Under the pieces are notes generated by a model, which saw only the letters and a program-made list of their open reading frames with translations, did no database searches and was not told the origin of the DNA. Shown here in pieces: positions 1-8,893 of a stretch of DNA of 62,804 nt. The stretch is from Gammaproteobacteria bacterium (lineage in GTDB: Bacteria > Pseudomonadota > Gammaproteobacteria > Pseudomonadales > Oceanobacteraceae). Numbering within the stretch: position 1 is the first letter of the stretch; every line of letters begins with the position of its first letter. The position numbers were made by a program, and so were the translations under genes. The stretch lies in NCBI GenBank assembly GCA_013373125.1, contig JABXIK010000012.1, positions 1 to 62,804 on the forward strand, given 5' to 3'.

Positions 1-204
1 CTGTATGAGCATAAAGTATTTGTTCAAGGGCAAATTTGGGGGGTAAATAGCTTTGATCAATGGGGTGTTGAGTTGGGTAAACAATTAGGTGATCAAGTGC
101 ACGAGGCTCTGATGGCAGAGCGTGATGCGGATATATCCAAAGACTTTGATTCATCAACCTTGGGTCTTATCAACGCCTTTAGAAATATGAAAAATAAGCT
201 TTAA
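1..204 (+). CDS. pgi: glucose-6-phosphate isomerase, C-terminal 67 residues (cut by window edge)
   Basis: The reading frame is open from the first base and ends at TAA. The translated tail contains the block [15 protein letters not shown] followed by [12 protein letters not shown], which is the conserved C-terminal signature of bacterial phosphoglucose isomerase (interconversion of glucose-6-phosphate and fructose-6-phosphate in the cytoplasm). The N-terminal part lies outside the window, so start, length and operon context cannot be judged. Downstream is a convergent small membrane-protein gene only 6 bp away. Confidence 0.93.
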   Translation: MYEHKVFVQGQIWGVNSFDQWGVELGKQLGDQVHEALMAERDADISKDFDSSTLGLINAFRNMKNKL

Positions 205-210
205 AAATCA

Positions 211-432
211 CTACCGTTCTAAAAAAGCAAAACTTAAAAATGTAATAAAAAGGCTTAGAGCCAAAATGAAAGCGGGTTGAGCCACTGCTAACATTACTAA
301 CCCTGAGCCTATCCACATATTCTTCACAAATTCCAATCTTTGCTTGTAGGCATTGGTTTTGCACCATCGGTATTCATCTGTGTTTTTGGAAATACCGAAG
401 ATATTAATTAGAAATTCAATGAACCTTTCCAT
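211..432 (-). CDS. small membrane protein of unknown function
   Basis: 73 residues from an ATG at 432; a TTG at 444 would add four residues, but the purine run GGGGG lies just before the ATG and fits a ribosome site for it. The first 40 residues are amphipathic (MERFIEFLINIFGISKN...), followed by two short hydrophobic stretches (about residues 44-53 and 57-70) that form one long or two short membrane segments. I do not recognise a family. It converges on the end of pgi with a 6-bp gap. It could be an accessory gene; the evidence is only the open frame, a plausible ribosome site and the membrane segment. Confidence 0.55.
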   Translation of the reverse strand: MERFIEFLINIFGISKNTDEYRWCKTNAYKQRLEFVKNMWIGSGLVMLAVAQPAFILALSLFITFLSFAFLER

Positions 433-508
433 ATCAACCCCCAAACTCTTATTTAAAGCCTAATTGAGAATTGGGAGTTTGCGAGAAAAATCCTGAAAAA
501 ATCTGAGT

Positions 509-560
509 AAAAAAGTGCTAATAAAATATTCCCATAATGAGGGTATTTATGCACTTTTTT
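509..560. terminator. bidirectional terminator-like inverted repeat
   Basis: AAAAAGTGC pairs with GCACTTTTTT and an inner AAATATTCCC pairs imperfectly with GGGTATTT around a short loop. It lies just past the stop of the thioesterase gene and runs into T-rich sequence on both strands, so it can end transcripts from either side. Confidence 0.6.
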
Positions 561-571
561 AGGGCGGAAAG

Positions 572-1378
572 TTAATTGGTTTTCTGATCGTAGACTGCAA
601 CCACTTGTCGACTGAGAGCCACAAGCTCGCCGCTAGATGAGTATATTTTCGCTTCGGTATGAGCCAGTCCAGATTGAGCTTGAGCCACTTCACACTCATA
701 AAAAAGAGCAGAGTTAGCCTCTAATTGGCTTCTAGGGTGAATGAACTCCACGTTCCAAGTGACACTACTTGCTGGGGCGGGTTGCTTTAATAGCGGTAAC
801 ACCGCTGGCGGCCATGCATCAATCAGAGCAAGAATATTGCTGTCATTTAACTCATCAGAGGGTGCTTCAAATTTCATCCATCCTGTAATAGGTTGGTTGT
901 CAGATCCACTAAACGGAAAGTTTTTCCCGTTCAATCGTATATCAATATGTTGAATGAAATTAGGAATCACGCCTGGGATAAAAGGGAATTTATTAGCGTC
1001 TGACAGAACGGGTAAGTTTTCGTGGCGGTTTGCATTCACCTCAATACCTGAAGGGCGCTCACTAGCGAAGCAACAGGTAATCAGGGTTTTGATTTGACCA
1101 GCTTGCGTGAGCATAGCTTGCACATGTGTGACGGACTTCCCTGAAGAAATGACTTGGTGATTGAGGTCAAAAACTTCATTGGCAATGAGGGCTCCGCAAA
1201 AATGTACATTCACCGAGCGTAGTTCTCTGTCTGTGAAGCCTGTATTGGCTTCAATATGGGTTAGCAGCAATGCGGCGGTTAAACCTCCAAATACGCTGCG
1301 TCCTTGCGCCCATGAGTCATCAATAGCGAAGGCTTTGGAAGACTTCGCTAATGTTAAATATTCTTGAAATGACTTCAT
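572..1378 (-). CDS. acyl-CoA thioesterase-like protein (double hotdog, TesB/4HBT_3 type)
   Basis: 268 residues. The N-terminal hotdog half shows the family pattern WAQGRSVFGGLTAALLL (about residues 23-39), and the central block SSGKSVTHVQAMLTQ corresponds to the second core strand of acyl-CoA thioesterases. The C-terminal half repeats the fold with SSVTWNVEFIHPR. Such proteins hydrolyse acyl-CoA thioesters in the cytoplasm; the substrate here is unknown. Start is the ATG at 1378. The gene stands alone, divergent from the MAPEG gene, and ends before a strong inverted repeat. Length and domain pair fit the family, so the general class is secure and the specific activity is not. Confidence 0.8.
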   Translation of the reverse strand: MKSFQEYLTLAKSSKAFAIDDSWAQGRSVFGGLTAALLLTHIEANTGFTDRELRSVNVHFCGALIANEVFDLNHQVISSGKSVTHVQAMLTQAGQIKTLITCCFASERPSGIEVNANRHENLPVLSDANKFPFIPGVIPNFIQHIDIRLNGKNFPFSGSDNQPITGWMKFEAPSDELNDSNILALIDAWPPAVLPLLKQPAPASSVTWNVEFIHPRSQLEANSALFYECEVAQAQSGLAHTEAKIYSSSGELVALSRQVVAVYDQKTN

Positions 1379-1528
1379 AAGGTGGCCTCTTAAAAAACCG
1401 ACCTAGTATTCTGTCTCTGCGCAGTGAAAGCAAACAAAAGATTGTTTCAAAATCTTGATAAACCTTGGAGTCTTGCAGGTAATTTGTTAATTTCGAGAAC
1501 CCGAATATAAAAATAAAAGGATAAAAAT

Positions 1529-1906
1529 ATGACAATCGCTTACTGGTGTGTGTTTGCCGCAATCTTATTACCCTTATTGTTTACGGCGTTGGCAAAATTT
1601 ACGGGTAATTACGGCCCTAGAGCAAACCTAGCGCCACGAGAATTTCTAGATGGGTTAGATGGTTTTCGTAAACGGGCAAACTGGGCTCAACTTAATACCC
1701 ATGAATCAATTCCTGCATTTATGGCGGCAGTTATCATTGCTCACCAAATGCAAGGTGATCAATCTATGATCGATGCGTTGGCGGTAAGCTATATCATCTT
1801 ACGTATTGTTTATGGTTTTTTATACATGGCCAACAAGGGCCTGCCACGTACCATAGTATGGACCGCGGCACTGTTGTGTACGCTTGCTCAGTTTTTCACA
1901 TTTTGA
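1529..1906 (+). CDS. MAPEG family membrane protein
   Basis: 125 residues with four hydrophobic helices. The first helix region is followed by the block ANLAPREFLDGLDGFRKRANWAQLNTHESIPAFM, whose RA.WAQ.N..E..P.F core is typical of bacterial MAPEG (membrane-associated eicosanoid/glutathione metabolism) proteins. The bacterial members are inner-membrane proteins of uncertain function, sometimes with glutathione-linked activity. ATG at 1529 follows AAAAGGATAAAAAT, a good ribosome site. Its stop codon abuts the stop of the convergent lipoprotein gene with no base between, so there is no room for a separate terminator. Confidence 0.85.
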   Translation: MTIAYWCVFAAILLPLLFTALAKFTGNYGPRANLAPREFLDGLDGFRKRANWAQLNTHESIPAFMAAVIIAHQMQGDQSMIDALAVSYIILRIVYGFLYMANKGLPRTIVWTAALLCTLAQFFTF

Positions 1907-4606
1907 TCATAAATCAGAAAAGTGAAATGAGTTAAGATCAGCGCCATCCTCAGATGCGCTGGATTTGCTGGTTTTATCTTGGATTGTCACTGTATCAACA
2001 CGACAGCCTTCATAGCTTGAACCGCTGTCGTCCTGCGTAAAATCATAGCTGTAAGATTCGCCGGTTTTAATGACAGCAATATGGGAGTTACCATTTTGAT
2101 TACGATTATCACATTCGCTTAAGTGAATGGAAATTTGTGCTTCTTCTGGATAGCTCTCGTAGGTTTCATCGTTCCATGAAATTTCGTTAAGGGTAAAGCG
2201 TTTATCTTGGATGAGGAAATGGGCATCGTAACCAGCCACTTTACAATGACCATCAATTTTTCCTTTTAACCCAAGGGATAAGAAGTTCACAACGCCTGTA
2301 TTGGCAGGCTCTTGCGTAAACAGATTATCAAAATTACTACGTTCACCTGTGACAGTGGAATTACCTGAGTATGACATGTCGAAAGTACAGCCCTGCGAAA
2401 TGCTAATTTCGTCGTTCATGCATTTCGTGAAGCCTTCTGAAGAAGCAGAGAACAGGCTATAACAGGTGTCAAAATCATTACTTTGACCAAGATCACTCAC
2501 CGCAATGTTATCGATGAGTATATGTTTGGCACTACTCCCATTCGAGGCAATTGAAAGCGGAGTAAAGGTTGCATCGGCCAGTATTTCTAAGCTAATGCTT
2601 TCAAAACCTTGCGTGTTACTTTGATAAACATTCGTGCTGTCACCAAATTTTACAGTGAGGGATTTGGCCTCTTCGGTGTTATTTGCTTGAATGGCGTAAA
2701 GCAAAACGACTTGATAGCGATTACCTGAAACCGTAGGAATCATGGTCTGTAAATGGATCGTTAAAGGAGATGTATCGTCGAGCCCGCAGGCACTTAAATT
2801 ACCTTCCATCATGCCTAACATGTTTTCATTACCACCAAGACTAAACACACTGGCTTTAGCGAGTTTGTGTTGAGCAGGGCACAATAAATCTGCTAAATCG
2901 CTATCCATATCGATGGGGTCGTAACCTAGTAATTCGGCTAAAAGTGCAAGACCGTCTTCTTGCCAAGAAACTTTGAAACGGACTTGGTTTTCACTCACAT
3001 AATCGCTATTTGCGGGCGTTTGAGTGAAACCATAGTGGGTATAAACGAAGTTATCGCCATTATAAAAGTCGCTAAAGGTTTGCGTTGCAAAGCCCTCTGC
3101 GGAGTCGATGTCATTGGCAGTATTTGCAATGTAAGGCTCTGGGTCCACATCATTGGCTAAACCGTCGCCGTCAATGTCTGGGTCGGAGTTATCGCCAATG
3201 CCATCACCATCAGTATCGGCCCACTCGGTGGGATCAAATGGGAAAGCATCCGAGTTATTTACGTAATCATCATTATCTATGTCACTATCACTGTTATCAC
3301 CAATGCCATCGTTATCGGTATCGTTCCATTCTGACCCATCCAGAGGGAAAGCATCGAGGGTATTAGTGTAATGATCACCATCTATATCGGCATCCGAATT
3401 ATTCCCTATGCCGTCATTATCGTTATCTAACCATTCACTTGGGTCTAGTGGGAAAGCATCGAATATATCCAGTGCAGGGTCGTTATCATCGTTATCGTCT
3501 TTGTTATTGCCAATACCATCGCCATCTGTGTCCACCCATTCTGTTGGGTCTAATGGGAAGGCGTCGCGGGAATCATTTACAAGGTCGCCGTCATCGTCGG
3601 AATCAAAGTTATTGCCAATATTATCGCCGTCGGTATCGACGCTTTCACTTTTATCAAATGGAAACGCATCTAAGGTGTCGGAGACACCATCGTTGTCGTC
3701 GTCAGGGTCTGCATTGTTACCGATATTATCCTGGTCATAATCTTCTGTTTCAGTCGGGTCTAACGGGAAGGCATCGAGGTAGTCAGGCACACCGTCATTG
3801 TCAGAATCTTTATCTTTTGGATCTTGCGGTGTAATAACCGGTTCTTCTTCTACCGGAGCTTCATCTGTGCCAAGCGGTAGTAAATCTAATTCAGTGATGT
3901 CATCTATGATGTCATCCAATGTACCATCAGGAAGATCAGGGTATTCTTCATTCAAGATCTCAATGATTTCTTCATCATTTAAAATGGGCACGTCTGAGTT
4001 ATCAGCCGGTGGTACAGAGGGGAGTTCGGTGACAGGGAAATCGACAACCTCAGAATTTTCATGCACTTTCTTATAACGAATGTAAGTGGATTCGCTGACG
4101 ATACTAAGGGTTTCATCTTCTGTGGAGCAATCCAAAACCACTCTTAAATCCATGGACTTTTTAGCATTAGCATTGCACTGGGGTAATCCATTGGAGGAAA
4201 CATCGCCAGCATATTGAATACTACAAGCTTCAGGCATAGTGATTACGCCATTGGTGTCATTGGCATTACGATCAAACACAGCTGACCAGGCGTTACTGTA
4301 AATATCCAAGGTCTTGTCATTCTTAGTACTCCATGCGCGGATGCCTGAGCCGGAGTAATACTTGTTGTTTTGGCTTTGCTGGATGCTCGCTGATGCTTGG
4401 CCATTAAAAATTAAGAATGCTGGGCTGGCCGAGGTGCGATAAAGCTGATTATTGATGGTGATATCAACGGTGGACGCCATCCAAGTACCGTCTAGGCATG
4501 CGTGTTGGGCGAGTATCTTACCGTCATCTTCAACAGGAGTAGGAGCTGGGGCGGTATCGCAGCCAGCGAGACAGACTATGGCTATTGAAGATAATAGCAG
4601 CTTCAT
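1907..4606 (-). CDS. large surface/periplasmic lipoprotein with thrombospondin type 3 calcium-binding repeats
   Basis: 899 residues. The start MKLLLSSIAIVCLAGC is a lipoprotein signal with the lipobox LAGC, so Cys16 should be lipidated. An N-terminal Cys-containing domain (about residues 20-190) is followed by an acidic linker and then, about residues 265-490, by repeats with D.D.DG..D..DAFP.DP and D.DGIGNN, the thrombospondin type 3 pattern known to bind calcium; the DAFP element occurs six times. The C-terminal 400 residues hold a jelly-roll-like region (ILIDNIAVSDLG) and further Cys pairs. Such lipoproteins are usually outer-membrane or cell-surface proteins of marine bacteria. The gene is monocistronic. 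The exact role (adhesion, polysaccharide binding) is not shown by the sequence. Confidence 0.8.
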   Translation of the reverse strand: MKLLLSSIAIVCLAGCDTAPAPTPVEDDGKILAQHACLDGTWMASTVDITINNQLYRTSASPAFLIFNGQASASIQQSQNNKYYSGSGIRAWSTKNDKTLDIYSNAWSAVFDRNANDTNGVITMPEACSIQYAGDVSSNGLPQCNANAKKSMDLRVVLDCSTEDETLSIVSESTYIRYKKVHENSEVVDFPVTELPSVPPADNSDVPILNDEEIIEILNEEYPDLPDGTLDDIIDDITELDLLPLGTDEAPVEEEPVITPQDPKDKDSDNDGVPDYLDAFPLDPTETEDYDQDNIGNNADPDDDNDGVSDTLDAFPFDKSESVDTDGDNIGNNFDSDDDGDLVNDSRDAFPLDPTEWVDTDGDGIGNNKDDNDDNDPALDIFDAFPLDPSEWLDNDNDGIGNNSDADIDGDHYTNTLDAFPLDGSEWNDTDNDGIGDNSDSDIDNDDYVNNSDAFPFDPTEWADTDGDGIGDNSDPDIDGDGLANDVDPEPYIANTANDIDSAEGFATQTFSDFYNGDNFVYTHYGFTQTPANSDYVSENQVRFKVSWQEDGLALLAELLGYDPIDMDSDLADLLCPAQHKLAKASVFSLGGNENMLGMMEGNLSACGLDDTSPLTIHLQTMIPTVSGNRYQVVLLYAIQANNTEEAKSLTVKFGDSTNVYQSNTQGFESISLEILADATFTPLSIASNGSSAKHILIDNIAVSDLGQSNDFDTCYSLFSASSEGFTKCMNDEISISQGCTFDMSYSGNSTVTGERSNFDNLFTQEPANTGVVNFLSLGLKGKIDGHCKVAGYDAHFLIQDKRFTLNEISWNDETYESYPEEAQISIHLSECDNRNQNGNSHIAVIKTGESYSYDFTQDDSGSSYEGCRVDTVTIQDKTSKSSASEDGADLNSFHFSDL
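3140..3815 (-). repeat. tandem ~105-bp coding repeats (TSP3 units)
   Basis: Within the lipoprotein gene the minus strand carries six diverged units of about 34-36 codons, each containing DAFP followed by a D/N-rich loop. The units are recognisable at DNA level by recurring GGGAA(A/G)GC(A/G)TC segments on the plus strand. Such a tract can expand or contract by recombination. Confidence 0.75.
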
Positions 4607-4870
4607 GTTGTTAACCTAGATTACTGATTCCTGAAGATTAGTAATGATTTGTCAAAATTTGAAAGACGAAACAAGCGCATCTAGGCAGTTCATTATTGCC
4701 TTTAATTGTTATGGTAATGAGTTAGGAGAGTTAGGGGATTTTAGTATCAGGGCGCTATATAAATGTCGTTTGAAGTATCGCGATATGCTAAATAATGCAT
4801 CGGAGCTGGCATGAATCATTATTTTTATTAAAAGAAGCATATCCAGTTATTTCTTCATGCAAAAATAGCC

Positions 4871-5539
4871 TTATGGTAAAAGTAGGCGGAAGATACCACC
4901 GCCTAACTCTCCACCGTTCCGTAATTCAATATAACCAGTACGGTCTCGATTTTTATGCATTTCAGCTATTTGAGAGGCAAAGTAAAGGCCCAATTTGGTA
5001 CTGCCGCTGCGGAAATCAATACTGTCTGATTTCTGCCCTGGGTTTTGCATCATTTCCTTTGGGTATCCCTTCCCATCGTCGCAAATCTCCACACACAGGT
5101 AATCATTTTCATGTTTGATGTTAATTTGAATTTTACTGTTTGTGTAGCGCACTGTGTTGACGATGATGTTATTGATGATACTGGCCACTAAGTCAGGGTC
5201 GAAGTACCACATCTCTTCTTCTTCGCCATTTATGGTGAGTTCAAGGTTATATTTTTGTAAGAGCGGCTGATTTTTTAAATGCTGCTCATTGATAATTTCC
5301 CAAATGTCATGTTCATCAATCACCACATGTAGGTGATCTTTTTGTAAGCGATAAACCCCCAAAAGGTGAATTAAATCGTTGTTTAAGCGACTGGCTTCGT
5401 AATTCAAATTTGCAAGATGTTTGCGAGTGTCTTTTTTGCAATCTTCATTCAAATGATCAATGGAATTCATGATCAAGCTGATGGCGTTTTTCATGTCATG
5501 AATACAAGAGGCAAGTAGAAAGTCGAAGTCATTTTTCAT
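4871..5539 (-). CDS. minimal cytoplasmic histidine kinase without sensor domain
   Basis: 222 residues. The H-box is at the extreme N-terminus (CIHDMKNAISL, His about 14), followed by a dimerisation helix, then a HATPase domain with N-box NNIIVNTVRYT (about 132-142), G1 box DDGKGYP and a G2-like GLYFASQ, ending ELGGGIFRLLLP. There is no transmembrane, PAS or HAMP segment, so the input must come from a partner. It is the second gene of an operon: the ATG at 5539 lies 4 bp after the stop of the REC-TPR protein, which is the obvious partner. The family assignment is firm and the signal is unknown. Confidence 0.85.
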   Translation of the reverse strand: MKNDFDFLLASCIHDMKNAISLIMNSIDHLNEDCKKDTRKHLANLNYEASRLNNDLIHLLGVYRLQKDHLHVVIDEHDIWEIINEQHLKNQPLLQKYNLELTINGEEEEMWYFDPDLVASIINNIIVNTVRYTNSKIQINIKHENDYLCVEICDDGKGYPKEMMQNPGQKSDSIDFRSGSTKLGLYFASQIAEMHKNRDRTGYIELRNGGELGGGIFRLLLP

Positions 5540-5543
5540 AGTT

Positions 5544-7184
5544 TCATCCTGCCTTTGACGTTTTTGTAAGAGTTTTTAACGTATTGCCAATGGAAACATA
5601 GCGTTTGTATTGAGGGTGGTCCTTGGAGATACCTTTTACGATATTAAAATGTTGATGGCATTGTTGAATGATTTCGTTTGTCAGGCCTGTTTTTTTCATT
5701 TGAAAAATCAGAGCTTGGATAATGTTAAGGCGAATACCGATGTGACGAGGAAAATTTTTCGTAGCGCGTAAAAAGCATTGCACTGCCTCTAAATAGTTTC
5801 CGGCTTCGAACATTTGAATGCCTTCTTTATTGACCTTAACCACTTCTTTTTTACCAATGGAGGACACTGGCTCATCGGTAATGCGATCCAGTTTTTGCGA
5901 GATCTCTGGGTTGTCTTTATATTCGTCAGCCAATTGTGCCAATAGGCTATTAGCTTTGTCCTTATGGCCAGTTTGTAAATAGCTTTTAACGAGCTCTAAC
6001 TGGGTTTTTAGGTTGGCAATCGAGCCACTCTTTTTTAAACGTGCTTCAGCTACTTCTAAGGATTTTTGTGCTTTTTCGTTTTCATCAATACTGGTGTAAG
6101 CACGGGATTCAATGAGCTTACTTTGTAGCTTGATATCTAGGTCGCTGTTTTCTTTGTGTGTCTGGTGAAGCGTGCTCAGAGCTTCTTTGGCGTAAGCTTT
6201 GACTTGTTTTTTATCGTTACTGTGCAAGGCTGCTTCGGTTAAATTGTCGGCAAGCTCTAATTCATTTTCGGCACTTTTGTGTATGCTGTTTTCAGCTAGA
6301 CGAACAACTTTACGGCTTGCTTTCGCTGCAGTATCAAAATCCCCATTAATCTTGCTCACATCCGCCAGTAATTTTTGTCGCGATACCGAGCGTGATGAAA
6401 TATGCGAGATTTCTTCTAAGATCTTTTGTGCTTCTTGTGGGTTGCCCAAATTAATCAGCATGCGCGCCGCGCCTTCATAGGCTTCTAAGCTGGATGAATT
6501 TTCTTGATAAGCGAGTTGGTAAGCAATGAGTGCATCTTTGTGGCGGTCGGTCGCGGCCAATACATCGGCGTAACCCAGTTGAGCCCAAAACAAGGGGCGG
6601 TTATCAAGCACTTCTTTGAATAAGGCTTCGGCTTCTTTCCACTTTTTTAAATCAATAAGTAATTGGCCTTTGGTTTTTAAACACCAACTTTTATGGCGAC
6701 TATTGTTGCTAATCATTTGATCGCACAGTTGGATGGCCACATCAAACTTTTTCAAATCTATGGCTTTACTGATGTCGCTTAGCTCATTTTTTTGCTTAAG
6801 GCTTTTGATTAGTCGAGCTTGTAGCTCTGCTGAAGAGATGGGCTTATTCATATAGGCATCGGGTTTGTATTCCAATGAGCCTATGACCGCGTCGCGGCTA
6901 GAATCCGCTGTAACGATAATGAAGATGGTACCGCTGCCTAATAAATTCTTATGGCGCAGTTCCTCCATGAGCTGTAAGCCGTTTTGGCCTTTACCTAAAT
7001 CGAAATCACAAAAGATGACGTCATATTGATTTTCTTCGCACAAAGCCAAAGCTTTTGTTGCATTGACGGCGGTATCAATATTTTTCGCATTAAGACTATG
7101 CAGTAAGCGTTTGAGTATTAGCTGAAAGCTCTCAAAATCATCAACGATGAGAAATCGTTTGTCTCGGTAATCGTCAGTAACCAC
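5544..7184 (-). CDS. response regulator with C-terminal TPR repeats
   Basis: 546 residues. A receiver domain fills about residues 8-130: acidic pair in FLIVDDFES, phosphoacceptor Asp in DVIFCDFDLG (about 60), Thr in FIIVTAD and Lys in MNKPIS. From about 150 to the end there are tetratricopeptide-type helices (for example KKWKEAEALFKEVLDNRPLFWAQLGYADVL and EGIQMFEAGNYLEAVQCFLRA). There is no DNA-binding or GGDEF/EAL output, so the output is probably protein-protein binding by the TPR superhelix. It is the first gene of a pair with the sensorless histidine kinase downstream (4-bp gap), and the two probably form one signalling unit. Confidence 0.87.
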   Translation of the reverse strand: MVTDDYRDKRFLIVDDFESFQLILKRLLHSLNAKNIDTAVNATKALALCEENQYDVIFCDFDLGKGQNGLQLMEELRHKNLLGSGTIFIIVTADSSRDAVIGSLEYKPDAYMNKPISSAELQARLIKSLKQKNELSDISKAIDLKKFDVAIQLCDQMISNNSRHKSWCLKTKGQLLIDLKKWKEAEALFKEVLDNRPLFWAQLGYADVLAATDRHKDALIAYQLAYQENSSSLEAYEGAARMLINLGNPQEAQKILEEISHISSRSVSRQKLLADVSKINGDFDTAAKASRKVVRLAENSIHKSAENELELADNLTEAALHSNDKKQVKAYAKEALSTLHQTHKENSDLDIKLQSKLIESRAYTSIDENEKAQKSLEVAEARLKKSGSIANLKTQLELVKSYLQTGHKDKANSLLAQLADEYKDNPEISQKLDRITDEPVSSIGKKEVVKVNKEGIQMFEAGNYLEAVQCFLRATKNFPRHIGIRLNIIQALIFQMKKTGLTNEIIQQCHQHFNIVKGISKDHPQYKRYVSIGNTLKTLTKTSKAG

Positions 7185-7256
7185 AGGAAATACTTAGAAA
7201 AATAGATATAAGATTAACTGTAGTAATAAACAATAGATTGTCTAGTGAGGTGGTGG

Positions 7257-7910
7257 TTACTGGCTTTTGCGCAGGGTCAGGTTATAACGTTGAGTGAGGT
7301 TGGGCTGTAATGGGTCCAACTTTACAGGTTTGACCCCGTGGTAATATTGGCGGGATGCGCCAGATAAAATCACCACATCGCCACTGTCTAATTGGATGTT
7401 CTTCGTTTTTGCATTCCGCGAGTCCCCAAACACCTGAAATACCGCAGATAAACCAAGCGAAATAGAAACAATCGGCCAGCTGGTATCTTGCTCATCTTTA
7501 TCCCTATGGCGCCCCATGGCCGTACCAATTTCATAGCAATTAATAAGGCAAGCATCAGGCTGAAAGGGCACAAGCCCAGCTAATTGGCATGCGTATTTGT
7601 GTAGCTGCAGGAACTCGGCAGGTAAGCAGGGCCAGGGTCGCTGGGATTCAGGGTCGAGTTGGCTATAACGGTAACCACTTTCATCCGATACCCAGCCATA
7701 ATCGCCGCAATTGCTCATTTTCACCTGAGTAGGGTGCCCCATGGGGGTCATCATATGCCTAAGTGGCGCAAATTTGAGAATGCGATGGATGTGCAGCATA
7801 CACAGTTCCACAGGGGCCAAACGTTTGATGTGGAAGACCCCATCTCCTAAGTCCAGCACTTCAGGCTGAGTGGGTGTAATGGGGTCAGGGTGGGAAAACA
7901 GATCAAACAT
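7257..7910 (-). CDS. alkB: alkylated DNA repair dioxygenase AlkB
   Basis: 217 residues from the ATG at 7910; the resulting MFDLFSHPDP matches the usual AlkB N-terminus (MLDLF...), so this start is preferred to the in-frame ATG at 7934. The Fe(II)/2-oxoglutarate oxygenase core shows FQPDACLINCYEIGTAMGRHRDKDE, with the HxD iron ligands about residue 134, the second His in YYHGV (about 188) and the 2-oxoglutarate-binding Arg in QRYNLTLRK. AlkB oxidatively removes N1-methyladenine and N3-methylcytosine lesions. Its first 8 bases overlap the 3' end of the upstream hisA-like gene (ATG inside the ATGTTTGA overlap), so the two are translationally coupled. Confidence 0.92.
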   Translation of the reverse strand: MFDLFSHPDPITPTQPEVLDLGDGVFHIKRLAPVELCMLHIHRILKFAPLRHMMTPMGHPTQVKMSNCGDYGWVSDESGYRYSQLDPESQRPWPCLPAEFLQLHKYACQLAGLVPFQPDACLINCYEIGTAMGRHRDKDEQDTSWPIVSISLGLSAVFQVFGDSRNAKTKNIQLDSGDVVILSGASRQYYHGVKPVKLDPLQPNLTQRYNLTLRKSQ

Positions 7911-8700
7911 GATCCGCTTGTTGATTCCATTCAATGCATTCTTCTAAGGTGACGCCCTTGCCACCAAAAATGTCGAGTGCACTCCCTATGGTTAAATCGA
8001 CTTTACCTTTGGATAGCTCATGTACTCGTTTGAGGTCATCTAAATGTCGCGCGCCACCGGCGTATGTCATGGGAATGTAGGCGTGTTCACCTAATAGCTG
8101 TACCAGTTCTTCATCAATGCCACCTTGTAAGCCTTCCACGTCAGCGGCATGGATAAGGAACTCCGCACAATGCTGGCTTAATTCTTTTAATGTGGACGCA
8201 TTCACTTGTGTAGAGGTGATGGTTTGCCAACGATTGGTGGCAATCTGCCAGCCCGCGTCCGTACGACGACAGCTTAGATCTAATATAAGCTTGTCTTTTC
8301 CGGTCTCTGCTTTGATGGCTTCAAGGCGTTCGAAGCTGAATTCGTCGTTTTCAAATAAAGCGGATGTGACGATCACATGGCTGGCACCCGCATTAAGATA
8401 GTGAGCCGCATTCTCGCGTTTAACTCCGCCACCAAATTGTAATCCTTGAGGCCATGCTTTTAATGCGGCCAGTACCGCTTCCTCGTTGCCAGGGCCAAGG
8501 GCAATCACATGGCCACCGGTTAACGCGTGTTCGCGATACAAATTCGCGTAATACGCGCTATCGAACTGGCTAACAAAGTTTGTCTTGGCTCCTTGATCAT
8601 TTAGGCTACCACCGACGATCTGTTTTACTTGGCCGTCATGCAAATCAATACAAGGTCGAAATTGGGTCACAGAAGTCACTCTTCCAATGGTTTTGCCCAT
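7903..8700 (-). CDS. HisA-type ProFAR isomerase of the eukaryotic (HIS6-like) class
   Basis: 265 residues from the ATG at 8700; a TTG at 8709 is a weaker alternative. The (beta/alpha)8 barrel carries FRPCIDLHDGQVKQIVGG near the N-terminus, GGHVIALGPGNEEA, QFGGGVKRENAAHYL and MTYAGGARHLDDL, which is the eukaryotic-type HisA pattern (yeast HIS6) rather than the canonical bacterial HisA. Catalysis would be isomerisation of ProFAR in histidine synthesis, with Asp in CIDLHDG and Asp in HAADVEG as likely acid/base residues. No other his gene is nearby and it is coupled to alkB, so it may be a second copy or the only HisA of the genome. The class is confident; in vivo role is inferred. Confidence 0.82.
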   Translation of the reverse strand: MGKTIGRVTSVTQFRPCIDLHDGQVKQIVGGSLNDQGAKTNFVSQFDSAYYANLYREHALTGGHVIALGPGNEEAVLAALKAWPQGLQFGGGVKRENAAHYLNAGASHVIVTSALFENDEFSFERLEAIKAETGKDKLILDLSCRRTDAGWQIATNRWQTITSTQVNASTLKELSQHCAEFLIHAADVEGLQGGIDEELVQLLGEHAYIPMTYAGGARHLDDLKRVHELSKGKVDLTIGSALDIFGGKGVTLEECIEWNQQADHV

Positions 8701-8893
8701 TATAACCAACCTAAAAAGGATTAGCAGTGATCAAAGCGGAGCAATGTCGTTACCCATGCGCATTTTGGTAGTCGAGCTAATTTTCTTAAATTAGAGCGGC
8801 GGACTTGTGGATTAAAACTAGAATGTAAAAGGTGTTTCCTATAAGCTTCACGGCCGCAATTTTGGCTGATTTTTAGCCCCTACGAGAGATGTT

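Noticed and set aside
3085..3834. Long plus-strand frames opposite the TSP3 repeats (Ser-rich or His/Arg/Tyr-rich translations)
   Set aside because: They are shadows of the D/N-rich repeats on the minus strand; composition is that of antisense repeat sequence.
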